DNA from: Macrosoma leucophasiata
Lineage: Eukaryota > Arthropoda > Insecta > Lepidoptera > Hedylidae
Assembly (NCBI GenBank): GCA_036365455.1
Contig: JAWQUS010000010.1
Location: forward strand, 13,276,501 to 13,340,500
Direction of reading: 5' to 3'
Length of the DNA stretch: 64,000 nt
Positions 1 to 11,552 of this stretch are shown here, one piece after another. A program made the translations under genes and the position numbers. The notes under the pieces are model-generated. The model was not told where the DNA came from. It made no database searches and saw nothing but the letters and a program-made list of their open reading frames with translations. Position 1 is the first letter of the stretch; the number at the start of each line of letters is the position of its first letter.

Positions 1-1829
1 AGGACCATCACAGTAACCTGTCGATTTTCCATACCATGCCGGATGTCATCGGTAATTTTGACTAAGGCAGTGGTAGTGCTATGTCCAGGTCGAAAACCGG
101 ATTGAAAAGGATTAAGGAGGTTAAATTTTAAAAGGAATGAATTAAGTTGTTGATGTATAAGTCGTTCGAGAACTTTGGATAGGAAAGGAAGAATGGAAAT
201 AGGACGATACTCATTAAAGGATGTCGGGTTAGGTTTTTTAGGCACAGGTATGACAAGACCATCTTTCCAGGCCGATGGAAAAGTACTACTTGAGAGAGAA
301 TAGTTAAGGACAGAGGTTATGATAGGGCTCAAAATATTCAAAACCGGAAGGATCATTTTTCGGCTAATCATATCACCACCGACTGCGTCAGAGTCAATAG
401 CAAAAATATTTCTCTCAACATCACGAGCAGTAAATTGTTCAAAGAAAAAAAGTGGACAGTCAGGAGTAGCGGCACGAGACAAAGAAAGTAATGTATGTGC
501 TTTGAGGCTTCCATCTATAGCAGAGGCTGCCGTGAAATGTGTATTCAGTGAATTGAGATCTAAAATCTGCGACATAGTTTCGGAAGTGTTTCGACTTTTG
601 CCAACTCCTAGTGACTTTAAAAACCTCCACACCTTAGCAGGGTCTTTGTCAGTAACTGAATTATGAACATGGCGTCGCTGAGCATCCCTACACACCTTAT
701 TGCAGCGATTTCGTATGGATACATATTTTTCTCGGTTAGTGTCGCTGGGGTTATGTTTATACTTACATTTAGCGTTATTCTTTTTAGTAATCAATGCCTT
801 AATATCGTTAGTCAACCATGGGGCAGGAAGATGCTTGACGCGGACAGGACGCAAGGGTGCATGAATATCAAAGAGATGCGTGAGCAAGGAATTAAATAGA
901 TTTATTTTCTCGTCGATATCACGCGCATTATCTATAACTGTCCAATCAATTTTGGATGCATCTTCCCGCAATCGATCATTATCAATGCCACCAAAATTAC
1001 GCTGCATGAAGATTTTGGGCTTAAGCTTAGGGGGACGAATTTTATATGACACATAAATAAGGTCGTGATATGAAAATGCATCAGCTGAACATTGGCCATA
1101 TTTTGCCACATGGTCAAGCGAAGAAACGAAAATTAAGTCTAAAAGCGAAGGAGCACAGTTAGGAAAAAAATGGGTGGCAGAGAGAGGGAGTAAATGCAAA
1201 TTTGCAGAACGTATTATAGATTTAAGTCGATTTGACCGTGTGTCATTTTTAATCAGGCAGGTATTAAAATCACCCATAATAATTGAGTGATCATATTGGG
1301 GTACCAGGTCTTCAAGATTTTTTTCAAGGGAAGAAAAATAATCAGTCGCAAGAGAAGGGCTGTAAAACACACCCAGTAAAAGTTTTGTGTTAGAGAAAAT
1401 AACTTCTATAAAAAGGTTTTCTGAATTATCGCTAGGTTGTGGTGACATATGGATAATAGTGAAGGGAATATGCGCCCGTATGTATATTGCTACACCACCT
1501 CCTCCGCGAGGGGTGCGGTCATTCCTAATCAGATGAAAACCTGGTAATGCGTAATGTGCAGATGGGAGGCTGGGCTTTAGCCATGACTCCGAGACAAGAA
1601 TGGCATGAATGTTTTTATTGTCGAAAGATGTTGACATATCAGTGAAATGGGCAGGAATGCTTTGCGCATTGATGTGAACGGCGTTGAAACTTTTCAAAGA
1701 GTCTGAGAAATTAGAATGGAGAAATTCGTTAAGGGAGGGAAGACTTACAAAACTACCGCTACTTGAACCCGCAGAGGAAGAAAGGGAACAGAAATGATCA
1801 TTTTGGCTATCACTACTTATATCCGACAT
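1..1829 (-). CDS. LINE ORF2, endonuclease plus reverse transcriptase, cut by window edge
   Basis: This is the second ORF of a non-LTR retrotransposon. I translated it from ATG at 1829 down to base 1 and it stays open for 609 codons. The N-terminal third is an APE-type endonuclease: it has NAQSIPAHF, SESWLKP, RTPRGGGGVAIY, IIMGDFNT and SYHDLI, which match the conserved Asn, Glu, Asp and His positions of that fold. The reverse transcriptase starts near codon 490 with VIPVPKKPNP, YRPISILPFLSKVLERLI and FQSGFRPGHSTTTAL. The YADD core and thumb lie beyond the window edge. The style is CR1/L2-like as found in Lepidoptera; the clade is inferred. It lies antisense to sif, probably within a sif intron. 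An unbroken frame suggests a young copy. Confidence 0.9.
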   Translation of the reverse strand, partial: MSDISSDSQNDHFCSLSSSAGSSSGSFVSLPSLNEFLHSNFSDSLKSFNAVHINAQSIPAHFTDMSTSFDNKNIHAILVSESWLKPSLPSAHYALPGFHLIRNDRTPRGGGGVAIYIRAHIPFTIIHMSPQPSDNSENLFIEVIFSNTKLLLGVFYSPSLATDYFSSLEKNLEDLVPQYDHSIIMGDFNTCLIKNDTRSNRLKSIIRSANLHLLPLSATHFFPNCAPSLLDLIFVSSLDHVAKYGQCSADAFSYHDLIYVSYKIRPPKLKPKIFMQRNFGGIDNDRLREDASKIDWTVIDNARDIDEKINLFNSLLTHLFDIHAPLRPVRVKHLPAPWLTNDIKALITKKNNAKCKYKHNPSDTNREKYVSIRNRCNKVCRDAQRRHVHNSVTDKDPAKVWRFLKSLGVGKSRNTSETMSQILDLNSLNTHFTAASAIDGSLKAHTLLSLSRAATPDCPLFFFEQFTARDVERNIFAIDSDAVGGDMISRKMILPVLNILSPIITSVLNYSLSSSTFPSAWKDGLVIPVPKKPNPTSFNEYRPISILPFLSKVLERLIHQQLNSFLLKFNLLNPFQSGFRPGHSTTTALVKITDDIRHGMENRQVTVMV

Positions 1830-2372
1830 TGGTAAGTATACACTATATTATATAATAAATATAATTAAAATAAATAAATATGATATTTAATAATAAATAT
1901 TTTACGAATCGCTAATAAATATATACTAAGGTAAAAAAGTATATATAGTATTTATAAATATACTATGTAATATCTAAAACTAAACTTATACTATACAAAC
2001 CAAACAAAGATCGTTTGATGATTGACCCACCAGCTAATTTAACAATAAACCGTAAGTTCATACAAAAAAAAAAAAAAAAAATATTAAGAACCACAAACAG
2101 AATTCATAGAGAATCTGCGACAACAATAGACAACAAAGATAACATTTTATTAGTCTGTGGCAACACTAAAGGCATGTGACAACCACAGAGTACATTGGTG
2201 ACAACTGTCATCTATGACATTTAACAAAACATGTCAAAATAAAAATAAAAATATACCCGTGGTTAATTTATAAGAAAGATAAATGAAATTATTAGAAAGC
2301 AAGTGGGTATAGAACAGTCATAATGTGATTGTTAGAAAAAGTTAACGAGTTACAAGTTATAGATAAGACGCC
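1830..2372 (-). other. AT-rich gap between LINE ORF2 and ORF1
   Basis: These 543 bases separate ORF1 from ORF2. They are AT-rich, contain an A-tract near 2065-2082, and have no reading frame of note. Most two-ORF LINEs have a far shorter spacer or an overlap. The gap could be a real spacer, an inserted short element, or a sign that ORF1 and ORF2 belong to two different insertions. Confidence 0.5.
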
Positions 2373-3116
2373 TCACTTAACTCTAACTTTTTCACGTTTT
2401 GAACGCTGCGATATCAACTTGTCCGTCGGTGGAGCCCTGGACGTCCCAGCTTTCTCAGGCTCCGGTGGCGATGAAACTGCAATCTTGTCCAGTTCACCCA
2501 AGGTCTCGATGCGGTGTCGGGTTCCGTCTGGGCCAATAATGTGGATCCATCCGTCTCTTGACCAACATTTAGTTACTCCGAAGCGTAGCCGAGCCTTCAT
2601 GAACGCATCATGCCTCACCTTGGTGAGAAACTCGGACTGTGTTATACCAGTGCCTTTAAGATGTGTCTTCGCGTACCAGACTCGATTTTTCACTGCAATA
2701 TCCCTGAATTTTACCAACACAGGCCTGGGTTTCTCTTCTCGCCGTCCAATACGCTGACAACGACTGATGCAGGTGCTGGATAAATCAGGAATATTCAACC
2801 TGTCTGCAATCACGCCAAAGACAGCACTCTGAAGATCTTCTTCCTTCTTTTCTGGCATCCCGTGGAACAACAACATTTTTCGACGAGTTCTCATCTCTTG
2901 CCTATCAATTTCCTGAGATAAAAGTGCAACTTGATGCTGCAGAGTATTCAGTGCCATCATCATAAATTTGCGGAAGGTGTTGAACTCCGTGGCAAGTGAA
3001 GAAATTGATGGAGTGATAGCGGAAGGAGATGCTCTCTGTAGCTCACGCTGAAAGTTATCCATCTTTTCAGTAAACATTTGCTGCATTGTTGTGAGTGATG
3101 TGTTGATTGACTCCAT
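2373..3116 (-). CDS. LINE ORF1 protein (coiled coil plus RRM/FP-like nucleic-acid-binding domain)
   Basis: This complete 247-residue frame has a Thr/Gln-rich N-terminus, then a heptad-like helical stretch with Gln, Met and Leu (roughly residues 8-85). A conserved block follows, with KMLLFHGMPEKKEEDL, ISRCQRIGRREEKPRPVLVKF and RDGWIHIIGPDGTRHRI. This block is the pattern of insect LINE ORF1 proteins related to L1 ORF1p and to the C-terminal domain of FP-type proteins, which bind RNA and multimerise. No zinc knuckle is seen. It lies 543 bases upstream of ORF2 on the same strand, so it is probably the ORF1 of that element. It could instead be a separate domesticated FP-like gene. Its length fits the family. 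Confidence 0.75.
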   Translation of the reverse strand: MESINTSLTTMQQMFTEKMDNFQRELQRASPSAITPSISSLATEFNTFRKFMMMALNTLQHQVALLSQEIDRQEMRTRRKMLLFHGMPEKKEEDLQSAVFGVIADRLNIPDLSSTCISRCQRIGRREEKPRPVLVKFRDIAVKNRVWYAKTHLKGTGITQSEFLTKVRHDAFMKARLRFGVTKCWSRDGWIHIIGPDGTRHRIETLGELDKIAVSSPPEPEKAGTSRAPPTDKLISQRSKREKVRVK

Positions 3117-3360
3117 GGCACAGTTTTAGTAATGAATATGCAGATTTATTGTCAGGAAAACAGGAGCAGGTGGGTAAGCTTAGTTATATATTGTTTTGGA
3201 ACATAAATATTTATTTTAAATAATTTAATAATTAAAAAATAACTTAGCAAGATTTTCGAGATGTTTAATTCACAAATACCCCCAAGTAAAAAAAAATTAT
3301 AATACATAGCTATAGAATTAACCGGAATCATTCGTTAAAATGTACGTAAAAACTACTACG

Positions 3361-3520
3361 TATGTACATATCGCCTCTTTACAAGAATAATGTGACATTT
3401 CATATAGAACGATTTAGATGAAATGTCACGTTATTCTTGTAAGAATAATGTTGCATTTCATAAAGAACGATTTAGATGAAATGTCACATTATTCTTGTAA
3501 AGAAGCGATATATGTACATT
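3361..3520. repeat. Composite palindromic MITE-like element
   Basis: The ends are inverted copies (TATGTACATATCGC and GCGATATATGTACAT). The inside is a doubled module in which the sequence around AATGTGACATTTCAT and ATGAAATGTCAC is repeated, separated by GAACGATTTAG, with AAGAATAA copies between. This looks like a foldback/MITE that has undergone an internal tandem duplication. It contains no coding potential. Confidence 0.7.
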
Positions 3521-3635
3521 TATTTAAACTTTCTGCACAAACAAAGTAGGTGGACTTAATGCTAGAAAGCATTCTCTAACAGTCAACCTAAGGGTTGTGT
3601 GGAAAACGAAGAATGGTAGTGCATTTGGAAAATCG
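3519..3635 (-). repeat. LINE 3'-end fragment
   Basis: The sequence around GGTGGACTTAATGCTAGAAAG and the following CATTCTCTAACAGTCAACC resembles 10098-10215 and 55969-56062. It matches the usual lepidopteran LINE tail read in reverse. No coding part remains. Confidence 0.45.
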
Positions 3636-4160
3636 TCAGGAACAGATATAAAGCCATAATAGTCATTTTGAAAGTATTTTACAGAGCAATGGGAGTAGTA
3701 ATGTATAATGTACGTACTAACTCCAAATAATAATGTTCGGTCATTCTTGATAAAACTGAATCAAATTGTAGCTATTAACGGAGCTGTTACCTTGTCAAAG
3801 CGAAATATTTCCTATATTTTACTATTCTATACAATTGTGTGTATGGCGTTATCATTGGTAATCCACTGTGAATATGACCGCACCCATACGAAACCTAATC
3901 AGAATTCGATTTACGGGGTTGACTGTACGTAGGCGAAAATAATTATGTAATCGACGACAGGGATGACGTAGGTACTATTGAATACATATAACATGTAGAT
4001 ATTCTTATACTATTCGAATTGTAGGGTAAAAGAAATTTTGGTGATAGAGGTAATTTGGTGATATATTTTTAACAGAATTCTAGAGATATTTCTGTACAAG
4101 TACATTCGAGTGACAGTGTTAGAGAGCTGTCACAAATGCGAGGAAGATAAATATACACTT

Positions 4161-4354
4161 ATCCCCTTATTCATAAACGTACATTAGACACGTTTTAGCT
4201 ATAGAATGCTTTGTCTTTATCAGTTGCATTGTCAAATGTGCAGGATAGAAAAAGACAAAGGAGAGATTAGCAACACTTTAGCTAAAATACGTTTATGACC
4301 CGGTGGCGGGCCAGGTCACCGGGCCAGATGGGATACAGCCGAGAATAAGGGGAT
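4161..4354. repeat. MITE with ATCCCCTTATTC terminal inverted repeats
   Basis: The left end ATCCCCTTATTC is the reverse complement of the right end GAATAAGGGGAT. Inner parts also pair: CATAAACGTA against TACGTTTATG, TTTAGCTA, and GTCTTTATC against a matching segment. A GC-rich piece near 4300-4325 containing CCGGTGGCGGGCC breaks the symmetry. There is no reading frame. Confidence 0.6.
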
Positions 4355-5969
4355 TAGTCTTCGTTCCCGTATTTAGGAATTAAATATGTAGGTATTTCGT
4401 TCAATTTGTTGTGTTCAGTAATTCGACGAAGTTGATTGAAATTATTTTGTAATTATGTACAAGACGTCCTTTATGCACTCTTTTGTGATTTAAACATAGG
4501 ACTTATAATAGAAGCTGCCAAAAGGGTTTCGTAAAATGAAGGAAGTTATATTTGACTGAATGTTTATCACTATTCTACCACTAATTCTTGCTACCAAATT
4601 TTATACAATACGAATTTAACATATATGCTATGACACAAAAACTATTGATGCTCATTCAAACTAATTTTCGTTTATAATGTCTACAGAATATACATTTAAT
4701 AATATATCTATTTTATAGATGTCAACGGATAACTTTTTTTTATAACATTTACTATTTTTATACACACATCTTACTTTGGAGTCATCTATCTGTCAAAGGA
4801 TTACCTTTGAGAAAAATAAAAAAATTAAGAAAATGAACAAAAAAAGAAATCAACCATGTGTCCTAATAGTTTCCAAATAATGCCACATTCGTTACTTTAA
4901 AAAAATGAAATATAATTTTTTTTTATAATTTTCGATCAAACAAACCATCTCGTTTCTAATAAAAGATCTTGTTTGCTACGATAGGCTTAGGAAACATTCA
5001 GCTGTAAAATATATTATGACATAATACCTGTCATCCTAACACAACGAATGCACACAACAAAATTTAACATAATGTAAAGGTACAAGCTTCGCTCCCACAC
5101 AACATCACTTCTAACCCCTTCGATTTAATATTGTCGGATAATCTGCTATACCAACGACGCGTCATGCTGTTAGGATACAATTAAATCTAACGAACGATGT
5201 TATATGTAGGCATTACTATATAAACATAGTTACGTGTAATGTACGTACCATAGAGAGCGAACACATTAAAGTATTTGTTAGAGATGATGCAAACTTTGTG
5301 AAATTCAATAATATGGGCAATCTTATTTTAGGTATCCCGTAAGTGATATATTATAAAACAATATAGAAGATCAGTTTCCTTATTTTCTAGAACTAGTTAT
5401 TTAGCTGTTGTCTTATTAGCAATGAAATAATTAAATTATTTTCTAATTATCTACTTTATAACGAAAAAAGATTGCGCGTATAAATAAAGTAAAGTTGAAC
5501 ACTTAAGAGTTATAAAATATATACATATACAAAAAAAACATTAAAATGTTGACACGAGGTTTTTAGACATTAGATAAAAAACATATAGCAAATTCAGTAA
5601 ATAAATTTCATACTAATAAAGCAACAGAATAAGCTCCAGTTTTTGAAATAGTATTTACAGAAAATATTGCTTTGACTTAACAATCTTTTTCTCCTGCTAT
5701 CGTTTATTATGGCCTCAGGCCTTTATACAATCATTGTTCAATTTAAATGATTATATAAAAAAAATACTCCTTTAATTGTATTAGTAAATTATTGAGTTTC
5801 AATACATAAGTTTAAAAAAACGATTGTTATAACCTCCTTTTTTTAAAATAACTGAATAACAAGTATTCAGAAAAGCAAGAAAATGACATTTACTGTATCT
5901 GTTAATCGTGGAAAATGTTTAAAAAAGGTATATATATAATATTATATATATAGCCTATATAATATTATT

Positions 5970-6016
5970 ATGATACATTAGATGAATCTATGAAATAGAT
6001 TGATCTAATGTATCAT
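5970..6016. repeat. Perfect hairpin
   Basis: A 14-base arm, ATGATACATTAGAT, is followed 19 bases later by its exact reverse complement. The stem continues inside through AATCTA and TAGATT. Confidence 0.6.
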
Positions 6017-7002
6017 ATGATGAGAAACAAAATGTTTACTAGTGATTCTTTTTTTAAATAAAATCTTTCCTCGTTTCATTCTTTGTGTAACCAGTTCTAT
6101 ACTATGACCTATCTCGTATGAAAGTTAGATCCACTACGCAAATACACATACTGAGTTGCATAATTTGTTATTCAGCCCTAACAATGAAAAGAATCTCCTC
6201 GTTTTGCCTCGACCATAACAAGCTACTCTTCAATATTGCTATCTACGTAATACTTGGCATCGTTTCCGATTAATCCGAATTTTCATTGAGTTTCGATATT
6301 GTGGCTGACAGCCAGGAATATTATGTGCATCAGAGATTACAACGATTCCGATTCAGATCTAAGTCATTATTGTTGTTATCAATCATACGAAGTTTGCGAT
6401 TGCAACTAAAGATATAACGGTTTCTCCGTCCACATCTACGAGTAACATGATAACATCAGAAAATATTCTCGAAATGTATTAACGGTCGGTATTGGCGTGA
6501 CCTGTACGCGTTATGATAAATGAAATGGCCATACGTATAGTTTCCCCTAACTTTTAATAGATCCTTTCATTTTTCGTACCTTTCATAACGTTGTTTTTGC
6601 TGGTCATTATATAGAGCAACCCGTCTGTGATGGCAGCGCACTTGAACCATTCACCGTGATTTATTTGTGTGGGAGCCTACACAAGAGTCAATTATGATAG
6701 CGCACTGGTTTGATACGTAAGAGGAGCAATCATTTGTTGTTGTTGTGATTGACATTTTTATATCGTCGAGTGACGTAGATACATTGAATAATGAGGACAC
6801 AATTGATCAATATAACTATTGATCAGTTGTATTGTATTTATAAAGCATTACTTTCCGGCCTAAACTATAGCATACACTTGAAACTTAAGTAATGTCTTTT
6901 CCGACAGCCAGTTGTGGAAAAGTTCGAAAATGAAACTTTTTTTTATTTATTGCATTAATTGAAAGATAATCACCGGTGAGGTGTGAAGCCATCGGCCGTT
7001 CA

Positions 7003-7060
7003 GTTTTAATAATAATAATGGCAACCCATTATACGTCCCACTGCTGGGCACGAGTCTCGT
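7003..7060 (-). repeat. RTE LINE 3'-terminal fragment
   Basis: An AAT microsatellite followed by GGCAACCCATTATACG and CCCACTGCTGGGCACGAG is the reverse of the typical lepidopteran RTE tail. The plus-oriented counterpart is at 14525-14642. Confidence 0.7.
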
Positions 7061-8025
7061 TCAGTTTAATGTAAATAAATTTGAAACTTAATAATAATAA
7101 TATGTAATATGTAGTATATGTATAATTTTACAGTTAAATAATATAGAAACCATATTCATCTTAGTAACTTGTTTTTATAACTTTAGTTTATCACGTAGTA
7201 AGTAGTAATCTAAATTGGTTTTAAAAAGTAAATCTTACTAATTTAAGTTTCAATCAGTATCAAGTTCATCCTTAAGAATCAAATTAAATGAAAAGAGTTA
7301 CGAATCAGCAATGTGCTTTTAATTTTATTCAATCTTAGAGCATTGGTTTTGTACAAACAAACAAAGCCTGCTATACTCATATCCCTTATTTGGGTTACGC
7401 CATAGTGGGAAAAAAAATATTTACTTAAATTATGTGAGTTGTAATCAAAATATTATGTTTCTGTACAAAAGAATTCAAATACGACAAAAAAGGTTTGTCG
7501 CGAGCATGACATACGAATTTGAACAAATAATAATTTAAGCAAAAAAAAATAAAGGCACAACGTTTTTTAACTGCGGGGCAGTACTCGTCGCGGCCTCCAA
7601 ATAAAGGTCGCGACCCCTTCCCTAGGCTATTTGCTCGTGCCTGATGTTGACTAGCCTCGACCAAAAAAAAACTCATTGTGTCACATCTTATCACAAAACG
7701 GCCTCAGCATGAAAGTCGTAATTTTCTCGCTGACGTTGGAATCTGCGACATTTCAAAACTCCCTCACCAATTTTGGTATGTTCCATTTCTTTGCCCGCGT
7801 TTGTCGCAGTATGAACTTGAATACCAATCATGCTTCTTTGGTTGACTCTTTCGCTGTTGTTTTCGCTTTAAGGCTGTGATTTAATTGCCGCTGTGGATGA
7901 GTTTATATAGTGTGTCTTTATTGCGAGACTTGAGTCTGCATTTGATGTCGGAGAATAAATGATTTATATTTGAGGTGCACAGAGAGCAGTCTCTGAATTT
8001 GTTTTTGCTTTTCAAGTTACATATA

Positions 8026-8057
8026 TTTTCCCGAAAATATATGTAACATACACAATA
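8026..8057. repeat. Perfect hairpin with two-base loop
   Basis: GTTACATATATTTTC is separated by CC from its exact reverse complement. It forms a 15-base-pair cruciform-capable palindrome. Confidence 0.6.
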
Positions 8058-9239
8058 TTTAATATGAATAATGCACACTCTCTAACACCCCGATTAGAAA
8101 ATCGAGTTATAATCATAGCACATGATCTGAAATTACATGTTTATGTATTTATTTTTTTATTTAAGAAATAAGTTGTCCTCAATTTGTACGAACAGTAGGT
8201 ATGCACAATCTATGCATTCTTACCTTACCTCTACCAACGGCCGCACATAAAACACGAACCTAGTAACGACAACCTACACGATGTAGCGTACCCTTATTTA
8301 ACACTCGCCAATAATAAGATTAATTTCTACTATTTTATTTCTTAAATTATTATTTATAATAAAAAGCACGTCTCAACGAGTTCTAATTAACTTGTACAGA
8401 CTAGCATTTTATTTTGGATAGAAGTTAGTCTCATTTTCATTTGTATTGACTTTTCACCAAATGGGTGACCATAATTTACTTAATTGTAATTAGATAAATG
8501 CCTGAAATCGATTCGGTTATCGATTCTGAACAAACGAGTTTCCAGTTGTACATTTAATCCTGTTACACGTTGTATATAGGAATTTAACTCAAATTTCTAT
8601 TTTGAGATAGTTAAATATAATATAATTTATGGCCTATTTTGTATACACAAACATTAGCTTTTTGTATCACGCTGTTGTTTCACGAAAGTTAGGGTAGGTA
8701 AATATTAAATTTGTAATTATTCTTAGCGGTTAATAAAATAGAAAACGGTAAATATTTATATTTTCAAGTTGGTTATTTTTGTAAATTCCAGAAATAGGTA
8801 CAATCTTGGAGGTAGTTTCAGTGCCTTCCCGTAATGGATCGCTCGGAGTTTAGAAATGTGCTCGATATCAAAAAACAAACGGTAGTTGTATTATAGGTTT
8901 ATATAGGTTTGTAATAAATATCTGCGTTTTCGTTCAGTAAAATTGAGGCGTGAAGCTGTTTGACTTCTGACTTATTTAAAAACATATCGACACATTGATG
9001 ACTATCATAATACATCATCGGTGAACCGTCATGTCATGCCACGAACAGGTGCGGCATATAATGCGAGAAATTCATTAATTTTGCCCATTGCTGTCGATGT
9101 TTTCAAATAAAACGAATGATAGTATTAATATGGGATATTGATGTTTCGCGTTTTAAATATATAAAATATTTCAAGCCTCCATTGGAGGGTATTACGGCTT
9201 TGATTTTTCGGTTCGTGGAATGATATTTCACGAAATCAT

Positions 9240-9286
9240 TAATTTTTATTATTTGTACATGAACGATGTACAAATAATAAAAATTA
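9240..9286. repeat. Perfect 21-bp hairpin
   Basis: Two 21-base arms (the left begins TAATTTTTATTATTTG) are exact reverse complements around the loop GAACG. It is AT-rich and not coding; it may be a small foldback element. Confidence 0.65.
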
Positions 9287-10097
9287 CATGGTTTATGTAG
9301 GTTACTGTAATATCATTAAAAAAGATGTATAAAAAATCGGTTTCTTTTCTGGAAAATGGGTAGTTAATGTAATAACAATTTTTTATTGCCATGTAATAAA
9401 GTACTACTGCGTATAAAAAATACTTTTATTTACCTGCCTCTGTAGCTAAGTGCTTGGATCTGAAGTTCTATCCCCGGACGGAAGAAAAGGAGATGTTGTC
9501 TTTTTCTTAAAAGTGTTTCGGAAGTGTGCCCCAGTATTTTTCCTTCGTTCATATATGGAGAATACATAACTTGCTTGTATGAAGAGAGTGATGAATTTAA
9601 AAGACCCTGTAAGGGACTTAGCGTGAAGTTACGTAGAAACATATTTTTAAATTAAAATACTTAAATTACAACTTAGCGGTCGATGCTGGAATAGCCGGTG
9701 CAAGTAAGATTTTAAATCCGATCCAGTGATTTAATATTGGACCTTATAATGGTTTCCTACAACCACTTTAACAAATAAACTATTAAACTAAACTGCTATA
9801 ATGGCGGATAAATGGATAATTATAACATTAATTTTACTTCCCAGGACCATATATTTTCAGTCATAACTTATTGTCTTAATGTTTCTTGTGTAAGATCTAT
9901 TGTTATACCTGAAATAAAAATGAAAACTTGTCTTAGTTTAAAGTGAATTTATCAAAATTAAAGTACCGAATAGACATATTACATTATATATTAACTTTAA
10001 GGGTCAAGAGTCTTAGGTATCGTCGTGAATGTATGAAATGAATGATGAATGTAGACGAAGCATGGCAGGTGTGTCAGGATCGGCATATTTATTTGTT

Positions 10098-10215
10098 TTT
10101 ATTTATTTATTATTTCACGTGCACAAAAAAAATGTAACATGAGGCGGAGTTAATGCTATATAGCATTGTCTGTCAGTAAAACTTTGGGCTGTATAGAAAA
10201 CATAAATGGTGCAGA
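10098..10215 (-). repeat. LINE 3'-end fragment
   Basis: A (TTTA) tract followed by GGCGGAGTTAATGCTATATA and GCATTGTCTGTCAG resembles the segments at 3519-3635 and 55969-56062. All three are short reverse-oriented LINE tails. Confidence 0.5.
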
Positions 10216-10340
10216 GCATTCAAAATAAAAAAAACTAAAAGATAAGCATATTATAAATAGTTACCACGTTTCTATGTAATTATTTATTTTATAAATAATT
10301 ATTGCATATAAAGGTACAATATTTAAAAATATATATTTTA

Positions 10341-10620
10341 CTGGTGGTAGAGCTTCAGTGACGGAGCTCGCGTTCGTAGGCACCACCGCATTACCTAATA
10401 TACTTGCCGCTAAATGGTAGTGTTCAGCACTATCGTGTTCCGGTCAGGTGGTAATGTACGGCCCTGTGATTTCCGGCACAAAGGCATAGCATCTTAGGCC
10501 TCAGGAGTGGTAACGCATCTGCATTTTGACCTTGGTCTTTGTGTGGGTGTCTATAGGCTGCAGTTATCACTTAACATCAATGTGAACTACATGCTTGTTT
10601 GCCACTTCCGTAACATAAAA
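10341..10620 (+). repeat. SINE-like family, copy 1 (full length)
   Basis: It starts at CTGGTGGTAGAGCTTC, runs through GACGGAGCTCGCG, GGCACCACCGCATTACC, GGCCTCAGGAGTGG and GGCTGCAGTTATC, and ends in GCCACTTCCGTAACATAAAA followed by an AT tail. It is nearly identical to the copies at 46806-47087, 58464-58742 and 59555-59835. The A-rich 3' end and lack of coding capacity suggest a SINE. It ends about 225 bases before the first sif exon in the window. Confidence 0.8.
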
Positions 10621-10845
10621 TATATATAAATAGGAACATATAAATACATACGTAATATTTGTAATATATTATGTAACAATATTATATACTACATGTAAAT
10701 GATACCATATAGTTTACTGCATCAAGTTAGGAACGTTATTAATTTATAACTCAAAGCATCCTCGAGAAATTATCACGAATCTTTGTTTTAAAAGCTATTT
10801 TATTACTATGTAATACATAAATGAATGTTTTTCTTACTCACGCAG

Positions 10846-10955
10846 GCAAGGAACTGTACAGCCCAGAAACAGAATCACACGGTGATGGTGCGAATAGCGG
10901 ACCACCAAAAGTCAGCTCCCGAACCAACTCGTTTGAGATTGAGAATCTACTCAAG
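10846..10955 (+). CDS. sif: sif exon 1 of window (linker before DH)
   Basis: The acceptor is CTCACGCAG and the donor is GTAAAT. The exon opens with GC, the last two bases of a split codon, so a coding exon must precede it outside the window or unseen. It then reads KELYSPETESHGDG, PPKVSSRTNSFEIENLLK and ends on a codon boundary. The sequence is polar and probably disordered. It is assigned to sif because its phase and position fit exon 2. Confidence 0.8.
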
Positions 10956-11202
10956 GTAAATATTTTAAATATTTTCTCAATCATTATACCTATATTTACT
11001 AGTATCTATTGCCCGCGACAAAAATGACGCGACTTTCATTCAAACTTCCATCCCCTATTTAAACCATATAGGATTGATTTTTGAAAAATGTTATCTATTT
11101 TCGTATAGGCTATTTTTTCAAAACCAACCGATTAAGTAAATAGGTGTAAAATCACAAATTGCTCGCGGACAAAGTCACAAGCCTTTTTTATTTTTGAATT
11201 TT

Positions 11203-11247
11203 TTTTGCATTGTTGTCTTAGACCGTATCTAAGACAACAATGCAAAA
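11203..11247. repeat. Perfect 20-bp hairpin
   Basis: TTTTGCATTGTTGTCTTAGA pairs exactly with its reverse complement around the loop CCGTA. It lies in sif intron 1, within T- and A-rich flanks. It has no coding content and may be the core of a foldback element. Confidence 0.65.
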
Positions 11248-11552
11248 AGACTTTAAGGAAAAAAAAATGGTTGATATTATTTTTAAAGACATTTTATGAT
11301 CTTCATTTATGTCTAAGATAATTTTACAATACAACTTAATGTTTTCAAGAAAATCGCGATAAACCCATTTTTTTAACCTTTTTGAATTTTTTTTTTTCCT
11401 TAACCCGGAACGATGGAGAATTTTGAAATAAAGTTTTTAATTGTGTTTTAACAATTTTACTTATTTTCAGCTGATTGCGAATTTATGTAGCTTCACATTT
11501 ATTTTTAGGTCGAATTTGACCGAACTAATGACAACACGTTGTACAGAGCTCA

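Larger units (their letters stand above)
3117..10845. other. sif: Presumed sif intron or upstream non-coding DNA, AT-rich with repeats
   Basis: I see no exon here. The first sif exon in the window opens with two thirds of a split codon, so coding exons must lie further upstream and this stretch is probably intron. It holds MITE-like palindromes (3361-3520, 4161-4354), LINE 3'-end pieces (3519-3635, 7003-7060, 10098-10215), perfect hairpins (5970-6016, 8026-8057, 9240-9286) and one SINE-like copy (10341-10620). The remainder is AT-rich sequence in which I recognise nothing. Confidence 0.6.

Noticed and set aside
319..899. Plus-strand frames opposite the LINE
   Set aside because: They are antisense to a continuous reverse transcriptase/endonuclease frame with clear motifs.
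2329..2757. Plus-strand frame of 142 codons
   Set aside because: It is the antisense shadow of the LINE ORF1, which has recognisable domain structure.
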